64,000 nt of DNA from Hyphomicrobiales bacterium (GTDB lineage Bacteria > Pseudomonadota > Alphaproteobacteria > Rhizobiales > Rhizobiaceae). How positions within the stretch are numbered: the stretch's first letter is position 1; the number at the start of each line of letters is the position of its first letter. Shown in pieces: positions 28,887 through 38,316 of the stretch. The notes below the pieces were generated by a model that was not told where the DNA came from, made no database searches, and saw nothing but the letters and a program-made list of their open reading frames with translations. The stretch covers positions 1 through 64,000 of the forward strand of contig UCJH01000049.1 in the NCBI GenBank assembly GCA_900472785.1. Reading direction: 5' to 3'. A program made the position numbers and the translations under genes.

Positions 28887-31800
28887 CAAAAGCGCACTGT
28901 CAGGGAGCCTTTGAATGCTCTTCCCCAACCCGGCAGCAACGGAGTTAGCGCGAATTCTTCATCGAGGAGGTTATAGGCGGCAAGATCCAGCTGCACCCGC
29001 TTGTCGGGCGATTCCCAGCTGAGATTGGCGTCCAGGGTCCAATATCCGTCGAGAACGTAGTTTTCACCGGTATCGCGTTTTCCGGTGTAGTTTCCGGCCA
29101 CGGTGGCCCTGACGTTGGCCTCGTTGACCCAGGTTAAAGCGATCTGCGCCGAATTTTCAGGAACGAAAGGTAGGTTGTCGCCGAAGCTTAAACTCGAAGG
29201 ATCCCGGTCTTCAGAGTCCGTTTGTGCGATACTTGCCGAAAGGCCGAAGCCGTGGCCGAGTGCGATGTTTGTCGTCACCGCAAGCCTGTCGATCCGGCCC
29301 TCACTGAGATCAATAGAGGAGGGCAGGAGAGGAAAAATTGGGGACATGAAGATGGGCGCGGCACCGGGATAGGCGATAGACAGATCGTGCAGTTCCTGAT
29401 GCTGGTAGTCGACGGCCGTGAACAACCTGTCCGTCCATTGGGCATCCCACCGAAATGCCAGCGTATCCGCGTAACCGTCGAAATTCAGCCCGAACTGGTT
29501 GGGCTGGATGCCGACCATTCCGACCGGCGCAAGAGTGGGTGCGCCGAAATCATAGCTCTGGCGCATGTAGGCCGCGCGCAGCCACTGACCCTCGAACGGC
29601 GACCAGGCGATCCCAGCGCGCGGTTCGATGCGGCGGATAGCATCCCCTGCGTCGCTGCCGATATAGGTACCGAACAGGGCGTACTCAGCTTTCAGGTTCG
29701 GGCCGATATCATGGAGGACATCGACATAAGCTCTTCCAAGGTCGAGCGTGTTTTTCGCGGAATTTGTGATTCCAATAAAGTTCTGCTCGACATGGACGTC
29801 GCTGACACCGCCTTCAACCCCATAGCGCCAAGTGAGGTCATCGGTAGAAACGGCGTGGTTTATGGCAGCGAGATACGTTTTCTGGGAGGAATGTTCATCG
29901 GTAAAGAGTGTTCCCAAAGGAGGAACCACCAAGCTGCGAAACACATCAGCTTGTTGGTCGGAATAGAAGAATGCAGCGTTGATGATGTTCTCGTATTCGA
30001 ATGTATGAGACCAGCCGATGCTAGCCGCAGTCGACTCCGCTTTTTCATCCCGGCCGAGTGGGCCGATAAATGAGAGTTGGGCATCGAAAAGAAAATCATT
30101 TTTCGAATGGTTGAAATAGGCGACGATCCGATCATCCGGTGCAGGTGTTGCAGTAATGTAGCCACTTCCCGCAATCACCTTCGTTTCGTCGGAAAAGTTT
30201 CCCAAGTCCAGCAGATAGGTTCCTGATTGCGATATATTCTCCCATTGCAGGTTGCCGAAGAAGCTGATCGGGACCGGGAGATTGGCGTACCCCTGTATTT
30301 GGCCGCCCTTGGTCCAAGTCGTCTCGCCACTAACGGTGTTGAAGCCGCCGGTCAGGGCCGTCTCTACAAAGGGATAGCGAATCAATGTCGTTTTGCGTTC
30401 ACTACCGGCTAGAATGTGGGGATCCAGCATCAAGCCCTGAAGGTAGGATGATTCGCTGGCTGTGTTTCGAACGTAATCGATCCCGTTGCCGCCATAGAGA
30501 TACGAATTGGCAAACGGATTAACACTGCCGTGGATATATTGGTCGGTATAACTCGAACTCGTAAACGGGTCGAAGACCGCATCGCCGTAATACTGTCCCC
30601 ATGCATCCAACCCTTGCAGCCGGAACGCATCGTTCAAGACAGATCCGGCCTCCTGACTGGCAGTAAGCGCAGCAAACTCCCCACCGGCTGCACGCGATCG
30701 CCTGAGGTATTCCTGCGCGTTGCGGATGGCGCCGTCCGCGTCATACTCGTCGATGGCAATCGCAGTGCGTATCGACGAAACGATAGGGTCGTTGGGATCC
30801 AGTCTGTCCGCGTTGTCAAGCGCCTGTTCGAAGCCTTGACGATTGCCCTGTTCGTAAAGCGCGACCGCCAGAAGCAACTGACCCTGCGCATAGCCAGGAT
30901 TGGAAACTGAGCCGGCCAGAAGATCGGCCACTGCCTTATCCATCTGTCCGGTTTGTATGTTGTAACGACCCTGCGCAAAAGACGTCTGGTCGAAATTCGG
31001 ATCAACTTTGCGGGCCAGATCTATTTGCTCTTTTGCCTCCTTGATCCGAAGCTCCTGGAGATAGAGAAATGCCAGATTGACGTGTCCGAGTGGATCCTGT
31101 GGATCGAGCGCAATGGCTTGGAGTAAAGCCTTTTCCGCCTCCCGCGTCGCATTGCGATCGTCCTGTACCAGCGCGAGCGAATTCCAGATCATGTCGTTGC
31201 CGGGTTCTGACGCGAGCGCTGTCTTGAGGTCGGCAAGTGCACCGGTATTGTCGCCGCTGATAAATGCTCGGTAGTTTGCGCGTGCATCGAGCGCGATGGC
31301 TTGCTCCGGATCAATGGCAAGTGACCGTTCGGCGGCTTCCTTCACTTGCTCACGGTCGTCAAGAAGCAAAACGATCCGGGCGCGGACAGCCGGGATGAGG
31401 GCGTTGTCGGGATATTTGGCTTCGGCCTTTTTCAAAAGGGCGACAGCCGTTGGAATATCCTGCAAGAACGCTGCGGTATAGGCTTCCGCGATGGCGGCAT
31501 AGGGCCCGACCGTACGTGTCGGTGGTCTCTGGACCAGTTTGGGATCGTTTAGCGAGCGGGCGTAGTACCGGCCGTATTCGGCGATCGATCGCCGTTGAGG
31601 ATCCAGTTTCGCGATTGCTTTCTCAAATAGCAGTGCGGCGTCACCGTACTGGTTGTTTCCACCCGCAATGAAAGCCTCCACAAGGTTTGCTCGGGCATTT
31701 TGCGTCTCGGAAAGACCGTAGTTTCGGGCTTTCGAAAGCGAGGCGGCCGCCGGTTTCCGGCCATCGATAATCAGTTGCACTTCGGCAAGCGTCAGCCAGT

Positions 31801-32521
31801 CTTCCGCGCTTCGGTCTCCCGGTTCTACGGCGGAAATCCGCTTGCGTTCCCTGCGCATATCCGCTCCGGAAAGCGTGGAAACCGGCAAGAGATTGAAGGC
31901 TTCACGAACCGACAGATTATAGAGCATCTGTTCCCGGTCTTTGGAGTTTACGACAACGATCTTCGACGGGGCCTGGCCAATCGCCGCTACAGCACCTTCG
32001 CCTTGGGCGACCTTGACGCTGCCGAACGCGTTGCTCAGTTCGACCAGACCCTCCAGGACGATCAGCGACGTCTTTCCGTCGGCGCCGACGGTCAGCGTCC
32101 AGTCCGTGCCGCGGATGGCCGCGGCGGCGGCCGGCGTGTCCACGGTCAGGCCCTGGCCGCCGCGTTCGGCGCGGGCCCAGATCGTGCCGGATTGCAGTTC
32201 GAGGCCGGTATTGCCCTCGTTTCCCATCTGCTTGACGAGCAGCGAGGTGTTGCGGCCGAGGCGAACCTGGGTGCGGTCGGAAAACAGGACGGCGAGCTGG
32301 CCCGTGGCGTTGGTGCGCAGCACGTCCCCGGTCAGGAGATCCTGGGCGAGATCGACGTAACGCCAGCTGGAAACATCGAAAAAGCGGACTTCTTCGCCGG
32401 ATTTGCGGGCGATGACCGAGCCGGCTGCCGGCAGGCTGCGCGCGACCGGCTCCGCCCATGCGGGCAGCGCAAGGCTGAGCGCTGCTGCTGCAAGAGCGCT
32501 CCGGACGGTCGCGTTTTTCAT
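28886..32521 (-). CDS. FecR-TPR-beta-barrel outer membrane protein
   Basis: The 1211-residue protein has a signal peptide (cut near LPAWA-EPV), a FecR domain at about residues 45-170 (SDRTQVRLGRNTSLLVK, TPAAAAAIRGTDWTL) and tetratricopeptide-like repeats at about 230-620 (DPQDPLGHVNLAFLYLQELR). The C-terminal 500 residues resemble a TonB-receptor-like barrel, with YNLLDEEF and a final SLTVRF ending in Phe, the outer-membrane insertion signal. There is no plug domain. The start at 32521 follows GGGGAT. It is coupled to the cyclase by TGATG, so it probably acts as the envelope partner of CHASE2. The base composition of the TPR and barrel part is visibly more AT-rich than the FecR part. Confidence 0.82.
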   Translation of the reverse strand: MKNATVRSALAAAALSLALPAWAEPVARSLPAAGSVIARKSGEEVRFFDVSSWRYVDLAQDLLTGDVLRTNATGQLAVLFSDRTQVRLGRNTSLLVKQMGNEGNTGLELQSGTIWARAERGGQGLTVDTPAAAAAIRGTDWTLTVGADGKTSLIVLEGLVELSNAFGSVKVAQGEGAVAAIGQAPSKIVVVNSKDREQMLYNLSVREAFNLLPVSTLSGADMRRERKRISAVEPGDRSAEDWLTLAEVQLIIDGRKPAAASLSKARNYGLSETQNARANLVEAFIAGGNNQYGDAALLFEKAIAKLDPQRRSIAEYGRYYARSLNDPKLVQRPPTRTVGPYAAIAEAYTAAFLQDIPTAVALLKKAEAKYPDNALIPAVRARIVLLLDDREQVKEAAERSLAIDPEQAIALDARANYRAFISGDNTGALADLKTALASEPGNDMIWNSLALVQDDRNATREAEKALLQAIALDPQDPLGHVNLAFLYLQELRIKEAKEQIDLARKVDPNFDQTSFAQGRYNIQTGQMDKAVADLLAGSVSNPGYAQGQLLLAVALYEQGNRQGFEQALDNADRLDPNDPIVSSIRTAIAIDEYDADGAIRNAQEYLRRSRAAGGEFAALTASQEAGSVLNDAFRLQGLDAWGQYYGDAVFDPFTSSSYTDQYIHGSVNPFANSYLYGGNGIDYVRNTASESSYLQGLMLDPHILAGSERKTTLIRYPFVETALTGGFNTVSGETTWTKGGQIQGYANLPVPISFFGNLQWENISQSGTYLLDLGNFSDETKVIAGSGYITATPAPDDRIVAYFNHSKNDFLFDAQLSFIGPLGRDEKAESTAASIGWSHTFEYENIINAAFFYSDQQADVFRSLVVPPLGTLFTDEHSSQKTYLAAINHAVSTDDLTWRYGVEGGVSDVHVEQNFIGITNSAKNTLDLGRAYVDVLHDIGPNLKAEYALFGTYIGSDAGDAIRRIEPRAGIAWSPFEGQWLRAAYMRQSYDFGAPTLAPVGMVGIQPNQFGLNFDGYADTLAFRWDAQWTDRLFTAVDYQHQELHDLSIAYPGAAPIFMSPIFPLLPSSIDLSEGRIDRLAVTTNIALGHGFGLSASIAQTDSEDRDPSSLSFGDNLPFVPENSAQIALTWVNEANVRATVAGNYTGKRDTGENYVLDGYWTLDANLSWESPDKRVQLDLAAYNLLDEEFALTPLLPGWGRAFKGSLTVRF

Positions 32522-32550
32522 GCAAATCCCCATTGATGCACGCATGATCA

Positions 32551-32561
32551 GTGAATTTCAC
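32551..32561. promoter_or_regulatory. dyad in the divergent promoter of the FecR-TPR and PycTM-like genes
   Basis: GTGAATTTCAC is a perfect palindrome about 30 bases upstream of the FecR-TPR start. It resembles the half-sites of a CRP/FNR-type operator but the spacing is too short for the standard CRP box. A regulator binding here could control both directions. Confidence 0.3.
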
Positions 32562-32680
32562 ACCGGCAAAAGTCAAGACGGCGCGCGGGCAGTCCTGTTG
32601 CTTTGCGGCAGGGGTGTATTATTAAGGAAACAGAAGGACTGCTTGTTCCCTCAGTAACAGCTTTCGAGGATATATTTCAG

Positions 32681-33199
32681 TTGAACCTTATAGAAAAAGC
32701 ACCGGACGATCCGACAAGCAAAAGAGACTATTTCGAGCATATCAAGCGCGTAAACGATATTTTCTACGATCAGATCAAGATATCCGACCAGAAGGCCGCC
32801 TACATCTTCACCTTTATGCTTGCCTTCCTCATTACCTCCAGCGAGGGCCGCGACGTCTTCACCTGGGCGCGTTACGCGGGTGGACAGGTCGTGCCGATCA
32901 TTCTGTCGGCGGCGCTGGCCCTGTCTTCGGTCTTCTCGATCATCTGCGCGATTTTCGTCATCCTGCCGCGGCGGAGCGCCAAGGCAACCTCCCTCTTCTG
33001 GGGCGCCTGGCCGGACAATCGCACGGCATTCCGGAAGGCGATGGAAGGGAACGATCCGGACTACCTGTTCCAGCAATATCTCGACAATGTCGATACGCTC
33101 TCAGCGATCGCGCGCGACAAGTACCGGTTCGTCGGCCTTGCCTTCCGGGGCCTCGTCGTCACCGTCCTGTCCTATGTGTCCCTGCTCGTCGTGCAGTAG
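32681..33199 (+). CDS. PycTM-like (formerly DUF5706) membrane protein
   Basis: Read from the TTG at 32681, which has GAGGA ten bases upstream, the protein has 172 residues; the frame stays open to a TTG at 32603 and no in-frame ATG precedes the conserved part. It opens with a helix (YFEHIKRVNDIFYDQIKISD) and an SDQKA motif at 35-39, then membrane segments at about 39-54, 71-95 and 150-170, with LFWGAW and RDKYRFVGLAFRG between the last two. The layout matches the PycTM effector family of Pycsar. It is divergent from a cyclase and its partner. The family call rests on motif layout, not a search. Confidence 0.65.
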   Translation: MNLIEKAPDDPTSKRDYFEHIKRVNDIFYDQIKISDQKAAYIFTFMLAFLITSSEGRDVFTWARYAGGQVVPIILSAALALSSVFSIICAIFVILPRRSAKATSLFWGAWPDNRTAFRKAMEGNDPDYLFQQYLDNVDTLSAIARDKYRFVGLAFRGLVVTVLSYVSLLVVQ

Positions 33200-33260
33200 G
33201 CCGGATCGGGTTTTGCCCGTCCGGCATGGTTCGAAGAATCCGGATCCCCGAGCAAAAATC

Positions 33261-33282
33261 CTTATGAAATCTTTATTTCTTT
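33261..33282 (+). promoter_or_regulatory. candidate KdpE-type AT-rich promoter element
   Basis: CTTATGAAATCTTTATTTC is a T-rich tract with two TTAT repeats in a GC-rich setting, about 160 bases upstream of the first small kdp ORF. KdpE sites in other bacteria are T-rich direct repeats. Position and composition are the only support. Confidence 0.35.
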
Positions 33283-33440
33283 CCCCGGCGGCCCGTCTCG
33301 AACCTTGATGCGGTCCGGCCGCATAGTGGGCGTGGACTTCAGGGGACCGGCGCGTAACCGTTCGGGACGTCAGCCCCCTTTGCCCGTCGTGTCCTGCGGG
33401 TCACGATGCAAACGGACTTCAGCACAAAGGAGCGCGATCA

Positions 33441-33524
33441 ATGATGGATATCCTCATGGTCGGGATCGTCGTCCTGTTTTTCGCCCTTTCGCTCGCCTAC
33501 GCGCGGGCCTGCGATCGCCTTTAA
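33441..33524 (+). CDS. 27-residue membrane peptide upstream of kdpF
   Basis: An ATG at 33441 after AAGGAGCG opens a 27-codon frame encoding a single hydrophobic helix (MVGIVVLFFALSLAYARA) that ends in ACDRL. It lies 17 bases before kdpF. Short helices with a C-terminal CDRL- or CERL-like end recur before kdpF in other proteobacteria as far as I recall, but no function is known to me. It may be a small subunit or regulator of the Kdp complex. Confidence 0.65.
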   Translation: MMDILMVGIVVLFFALSLAYARACDRL

Positions 33525-33541
33525 CGGGAAGGATCGGAACA

Positions 33542-33631
33542 ATGCTTGTCGACTATGTCCTGGGCGGCGGCGTGACCGCCATCCTCTTCGTCTATCTGAC
33601 CTACGCCCTCATCCGCCCCGAGCGCTTCTGA
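33542..33631 (+). CDS. kdpF: potassium-transporting ATPase subunit KdpF
   Basis: The 29-residue peptide has a single membrane helix (VLGGGVTAILFVYLTYALI) and the RPERF ending typical of KdpF. In E. coli KdpF stabilises the KdpABC complex in the inner membrane. The ATG at 33542 follows an AAGGATCG site. It precedes kdpA by 33 bases. Confidence 0.9.
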   Translation: MLVDYVLGGGVTAILFVYLTYALIRPERF

Positions 33632-33664
33632 CGCCTCACGCGCCGGGCTATGAAAGCAAACCAA

Positions 33665-35368
33665 ATGACCTTCAACGGATGGATCCAGATTCTCATCTTC
33701 CTGGGAATCGTCACTTTGCTCGTCAAGCCGCTCGGCGGCTACATGACGCGCGTCTTCTCCGGCGAGCGCACGCTGCTCTCGCCCCTGCTCGGTCCCGTCG
33801 AGCGCGGTTTCTACAGGCTCTCCGGCACCAGCGAAACGGAGGAGCAGCACTGGACGACCTATGCCGCCGCCATGCTGCTCTTCAGCCTCGCCGGTGTCGT
33901 CGTCCTCTACGGGATGCAGCGATTGCAGGGCATTTTACCCTTCAATCCGGCCGGCGTGACCGCCGTCGGTCCCGAATTGTCCTTCAACACCGCCGTCAGC
34001 TTCGTCACCAACACCAACTGGCAGAATTACGGCGGTGAAAGCACCATGTCCTATCTGGTGCAGATGGCCGGTCTCACGGTGCAGAACTTCGCCTCCGCCG
34101 CTGCGGGGATTGCGGTATCGCTGGCCGTCATCCGCGGCTTTGCCCGGGCATCGGCAAAAGCCGTCGGCAATTTCTGGGTCGATATGACCCGGTCGGTCCT
34201 CTACATCCTTCTGCCGGCCTGCATTCTGCTTACGGTGCTCTTCGTCTCTCTCGGCGTACCGCAGACGCTTGGTCCCAATGTCGAGGCAACCACGCTCGAA
34301 GGCGCGCGGCAGACCATCGCCGTCGGCCCGGTGGCTTCGCAGCTGGCGATCAAGATGCTGGGAACCAACGGTGGCGGCTTTTTCAACGCCAATTCCGCGC
34401 ATCCGTTCGAAAATCCGGATGCGATCTCCAACCTCCTCCAGATGGTCTCGATCTTCGCCATCGGCGCGGCGCTGACCAACGTCTTCGGCCGCATGGTCGG
34501 CAACCAGCGCCAGGGCTGGGCGATCCTCGCCGCCATGGGCATTCTCTTCGCCGCCGGTGTCGCCGTCACTTATTGGGCGGAAGCGGCGGGCAATCCGCTC
34601 GTCCACGCGCTGGGCATCGACGGCGGCAATATGGAGGGCAAGGAGGTGCGCTTCGGCATCGCGCTGTCGTCGCTGTTTGCGGTCATCACCACGGCGGCGT
34701 CCTGCGGTGCGGTCAATGCCATGCATGGCTCGTTCACCGCGCTCGGCGGCCTGATCCCGCTGATCAACATGCAGCTCGGCGAGGTCATCGTCGGGGGCGT
34801 CGGTGCGGGGTTCTACGGCATGCTGATGTTCATCGTGATCGCCATCTTCGTCGCCGGCCTGATGGTCGGCCGGACGCCGGAATATCTCGGCAAGAAGATC
34901 GAGGCGAAGGAAATCAAGATGGCCGTGCTCGCCATCCTCTGCCTACCGCTCGCCATGCTGATCTTCACCGCTATTGCCGTCGTCATGCCGTCCGCCGTCG
35001 CTTCCGTCGGAACGGCCGGCCCACATGGCTTCTCGGAAATCCTCTACGCCTATACCTCGGCCGCCGCCAACAACGGCTCCGCCTTCGGCGGCCTCACCGG
35101 CAACATGCCCTGGTACAACGTCACGCTCGGGATCGGCATGCTGATGGGGCGGTTCCTGGTGATCATTCCGGCGCTCGCGATCGCGGGTTCGCTCGCGGCG
35201 AAGAAGACCATTCCGGCGTCGGCCGGCACCTTTCCGACCCACGGGCCGCTCTTCGTCGGCCTGCTCGTCGGGGTGATCCTGATCGTCGGCGGCCTCACCT
35301 TCTTCCCGGCGCTGGCGCTTGGACCGGTGGTCGAGCACCTTGCCGCGATCTCCGGCCAAACCTTCTAG
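33665..35368 (+). CDS. kdpA: potassium-transporting ATPase channel subunit KdpA
   Basis: The 567-residue inner-membrane protein forms the K+ channel of the Kdp pump. I choose the ATG at 33665, giving [12 protein letters not shown] as in family members; one at 33650 would add five residues. The selectivity-filter stretches are visible, such as [16 protein letters not shown] near residue 112 and [18 protein letters not shown] near 230. Ten or so helices follow the SKT-channel-like repeat pattern. The length is normal. Confidence 0.96.
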   Translation: MTFNGWIQILIFLGIVTLLVKPLGGYMTRVFSGERTLLSPLLGPVERGFYRLSGTSETEEQHWTTYAAAMLLFSLAGVVVLYGMQRLQGILPFNPAGVTAVGPELSFNTAVSFVTNTNWQNYGGESTMSYLVQMAGLTVQNFASAAAGIAVSLAVIRGFARASAKAVGNFWVDMTRSVLYILLPACILLTVLFVSLGVPQTLGPNVEATTLEGARQTIAVGPVASQLAIKMLGTNGGGFFNANSAHPFENPDAISNLLQMVSIFAIGAALTNVFGRMVGNQRQGWAILAAMGILFAAGVAVTYWAEAAGNPLVHALGIDGGNMEGKEVRFGIALSSLFAVITTAASCGAVNAMHGSFTALGGLIPLINMQLGEVIVGGVGAGFYGMLMFIVIAIFVAGLMVGRTPEYLGKKIEAKEIKMAVLAILCLPLAMLIFTAIAVVMPSAVASVGTAGPHGFSEILYAYTSAAANNGSAFGGLTGNMPWYNVTLGIGMLMGRFLVIIPALAIAGSLAAKKTIPASAGTFPTHGPLFVGLLVGVILIVGGLTFFPALALGPVVEHLAAISGQTF

Positions 35369-35378
35369 GAGACCGACG

Positions 35379-35546
35379 ATGGTTCACCATCCTCCACCCG
35401 CCAAGGATCTGTTCCTCCCTCGTGCCGATGGTCCGGCGCGGCGGGCGGACGGCCGCCCCGGCTCCAGCATCGTGCTGGCCATGATGGTCGCCCTGCTCGT
35501 CCTCGCCGGTCTTGCCCACGCCTTTACCGCATTGTTTTACGGCTGA
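35379..35546 (+). CDS. 55-residue membrane protein between kdpA and kdpB
   Basis: An ATG at 35379, eleven bases after the kdpA stop and preceded by AGGAGA, opens a 55-codon frame. The N-terminal half is polar and Pro/Arg-rich ([20 protein letters not shown]) and the C-terminal half is one membrane helix ([20 protein letters not shown]). Most kdp operons have no gene here. The strong ribosome site and tight spacing suggest that it is translated, perhaps as an accessory to the pump. I recognise no family. Confidence 0.65.
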   Translation: MVHHPPPAKDLFLPRADGPARRADGRPGSSIVLAMMVALLVLAGLAHAFTALFYG

Positions 35547-35598
35547 CCGGCCTGTCGCCGCGTCGTCACAGGCTTTCAGAGCCACTGGAGTTCTCCCT

Positions 35599-37671
35599 AT
35601 GAGCCAGTCCAAATCCGCGAGCCTTCTGGATGCTCGCATCCTCGTTCCCGCGATCGGCGGCGCGTTCCGCAAGCTCGATCCGCGCAGTCTCGCCCGCAAC
35701 CCGGTCATGTTCGTCGTGGCCGTCGTCTCGTCGCTGACCACCATCCTGCTTCTGCGCGATCTCGTCACCGGCGGCGGCGATCTCGGTTTTTCGCTGCAGC
35801 TGAATATCTGGCTGTGGTTCACGGTGCTCTTTGCCAATTTCGCCGAGGCCGTTGCCGAAGGCCGCGGCAAGGCGCAGGCGGAATCGCTGCGCAAATCCCG
35901 GACCGAAACGCAGGCCAGGCTCCTGTCCGGTGATGACCGCACTTCGTTCAGGATGGTGCAGGGCACCAGTCTGAAGGTCGGCGATGTCGTGGTGGTCGAA
36001 GCCGGTGAGATCATTCCCTCCGACGGCGAGGTCGTCGAAGGCATCGCCTCCGTCAACGAGGCGGCGATAACAGGCGAATCCGCCCCCGTCATCCGCGAAT
36101 CCGGCGGCGACCGGTCCGCCGTTACGGGCGGCACGCAGGTGCTGTCCGACTGGATCCGCGTTCGCATCACCGCCGCCGCCGGCTCCACCTTCATCGACCG
36201 GATGATTGCACTGGTCGAAGGCGCCGAGCGTCAGAAGACGCCGAACGAGATTGCCCTCAACATCCTGCTTGCCGGCATGACGCTGATCTTCGTTCTGGCC
36301 GTCGCGACCATTCCGAGCTTTGCCACCTATGCCGGCGGCTCGATCCCGGTCATCGTGCTCGTCGCTCTGTTCGTGACGCTGATCCCGACCACGATCGGCG
36401 CGCTGCTTTCGGCGATCGGCATTGCCGGCATGGATCGCCTGGTGCGGTTCAACGTGCTTGCCATGTCCGGCCGTGCCGTCGAGGCGGCCGGCGACGTCGA
36501 TACGCTGCTGCTCGACAAGACCGGGACGATCACGCTCGGCAATCGCCAGGCGACCGATTTCCGGGCCGTCCGGGGTGTCTCGGAGCAGGATCTGGCCGAT
36601 GCGGCGCAGCTTGCCTCGTTGGCGGACGAAACCCCGGAAGGCCGGTCGATCGTTGTGCTTGCCAAGGAGAAATACGGCATCCGCGGCCGCGACATGGCGA
36701 CGCTCAAGGCGAGCTTCGTGCCGTTCACCACCCAGACCCGCATGAGCGGCGTCGATCTGGACGGTTCCATTGTCCGCAAGGGCGCCGTCGAGGCGGTTCT
36801 CGCCTCTATCGAAAATGCCGCCGCGACGATCGGCGGCGTGCGCCCCGACGGCGAGACGGTCCGCGAGGTCCAGGCGATCGCCGACGAGATCGGCAGGGCC
36901 GGCGGCACCCCGCTTGCGGTGGTTCGCGACGGAAGGCTGCTGGGTGTCGTCCACCTCAAGGATATCGTCAAGGGCGGTATCCGCGAGCGTTTTGCCGAAC
37001 TGCGCCGCATGGGCATCCGCACGGTGATGATCACCGGCGACAATCCGATGACGGCCGCCGCGATTGCGGCCGAGGCCGGCGTCGATGATTTTCTCGCCCA
37101 GGCGACGCCCGAAAACAAGCTGTCGCTGATCCGCGAGGAGCAGGCCAAGGGCAAGCTGGTCGCCATGTGCGGCGACGGCACCAACGACGCGCCGGCGCTG
37201 GCGCAGGCCGATGTCGGCGTCGCCATGAACACCGGCACGGTGGCGGCGCGTGAAGCCGGCAACATGGTCGATCTCGACAGCGACCCGACGAAGCTCATCG
37301 AGATCGTCGAGATCGGCAAGCAGTCGCTGATGACCCGCGGTGCGCTGACGACCTTTTCCATCGCCAACGACATCGCCAAATATTTCGCGATCATCCCAGC
37401 GATGTTCCTTGCCTTCTATCCTCAGCTTGCGGTGCTGAACGTCATGGGGCTGGCGACGCCGCAGAGCGCCATCCTCTCGGCAATCATCTTCAATGCGCTG
37501 ATCATCGTCGGGCTCATTCCGCTGTCGCTGCGCGGCGTCAAATACCGGGCGATCGGCGCCGGCGCGCTGCTCAGCCGCAATCTGTTCGTCTATGGCCTCG
37601 GCGGGGTCATTGTCCCGTTCATCGGCATCAAGGCCATCGATATGGCCATCACCGCTCTTGGCCTCGTTTAA
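35599..37671 (+). CDS. kdpB: potassium-transporting ATPase catalytic subunit KdpB
   Basis: The 690-residue P-type ATPase hydrolyses ATP to drive K+ uptake through KdpA. The ATG at 35599 has GGAG upstream; a longer frame from 35512 overlaps the small ORF and is unlikely. The phosphorylation site is [11 protein letters not shown], the actuator loop is [14 protein letters not shown] and the hinge is [20 protein letters not shown]. The length and helix count fit KdpB. It lies 52 bases after the 55-residue ORF and 12 before kdpC. Confidence 0.96.
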   Translation: MSQSKSASLLDARILVPAIGGAFRKLDPRSLARNPVMFVVAVVSSLTTILLLRDLVTGGGDLGFSLQLNIWLWFTVLFANFAEAVAEGRGKAQAESLRKSRTETQARLLSGDDRTSFRMVQGTSLKVGDVVVVEAGEIIPSDGEVVEGIASVNEAAITGESAPVIRESGGDRSAVTGGTQVLSDWIRVRITAAAGSTFIDRMIALVEGAERQKTPNEIALNILLAGMTLIFVLAVATIPSFATYAGGSIPVIVLVALFVTLIPTTIGALLSAIGIAGMDRLVRFNVLAMSGRAVEAAGDVDTLLLDKTGTITLGNRQATDFRAVRGVSEQDLADAAQLASLADETPEGRSIVVLAKEKYGIRGRDMATLKASFVPFTTQTRMSGVDLDGSIVRKGAVEAVLASIENAAATIGGVRPDGETVREVQAIADEIGRAGGTPLAVVRDGRLLGVVHLKDIVKGGIRERFAELRRMGIRTVMITGDNPMTAAAIAAEAGVDDFLAQATPENKLSLIREEQAKGKLVAMCGDGTNDAPALAQADVGVAMNTGTVAAREAGNMVDLDSDPTKLIEIVEIGKQSLMTRGALTTFSIANDIAKYFAIIPAMFLAFYPQLAVLNVMGLATPQSAILSAIIFNALIIVGLIPLSLRGVKYRAIGAGALLSRNLFVYGLGGVIVPFIGIKAIDMAITALGLV

Positions 37672-37683
37672 AGGGTTTTCCCC

Positions 37684-38253
37684 ATGTTGAAACAACTCAA
37701 GCCTGCCCTCGTCATGACGATCCTGATCACGCTGGTTACCGGCTTTGCCTATCCGCTCGGCATGACCGGCATCGCCCAGACGCTGTTTCCGGCGCAGGCG
37801 AACGGCAGCCTGATCGAGAAGGACGGCAAGATCATAGGGTCCAGGCTGATCGGGCAGGCCTTTGCCAGCGACCTGTATTTCCATGGCCGCCCTTCGGCGG
37901 CCGGCGATGGCTACAATGCTGCTGCCTCCAGCGGCTCGAACCTCGGACCGACAAGCCAGACACTTCTTGACCGGATCAGGACGGACTCGGACGTTTTGAA
38001 AGCCGAAAATCCGGGACAGCCGGTGCCGATGGATCTTGTCACGGCATCCGGCAGCGGTCTCGACCCGCACATCACGCCGGAAGCCGCCTATTTTCAGGTC
38101 GTGCGTGTCGCCAAGGCAAGAAATCTGGACGAAGCCCTTGTCCGGGCTCTTGTCGACAAGGCCGTCGAGCCGCGGGAACTTGGCCTTCTGGGTGAGCCCG
38201 TGGTCAATGTGCTGGCCTTGAACCTCGCCCTTGACAGTTCGCCCGCCCCCTGA
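37684..38253 (+). CDS. kdpC: potassium-transporting ATPase subunit KdpC
   Basis: The 189-residue protein has one N-terminal membrane helix ([19 protein letters not shown]) and a periplasmic domain with [23 protein letters not shown] and the family motif [26 protein letters not shown]. KdpC helps ATP binding and complex assembly. The length is typical. Confidence 0.95.
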   Translation: MLKQLKPALVMTILITLVTGFAYPLGMTGIAQTLFPAQANGSLIEKDGKIIGSRLIGQAFASDLYFHGRPSAAGDGYNAAASSGSNLGPTSQTLLDRIRTDSDVLKAENPGQPVPMDLVTASGSGLDPHITPEAAYFQVVRVAKARNLDEALVRALVDKAVEPRELGLLGEPVVNVLALNLALDSSPAP

Positions 38254-38316
38254 CGTTTGTGGGGCCGGGAACATCGCCGCAGCTTCCCGACACCAAGCAT
38301 GAGAGACCGCAACGTC

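Noticed and set aside
32681-33199. Reading the PycTM-like gene as proof of a Pycsar defence system
   Set aside because: The cyclase is a membrane CHASE2 type with purine-like active site, divergent from the effector and linked to a FecR protein. Neither prophage nor other defence genes are nearby. I report a possible variant circuit instead.
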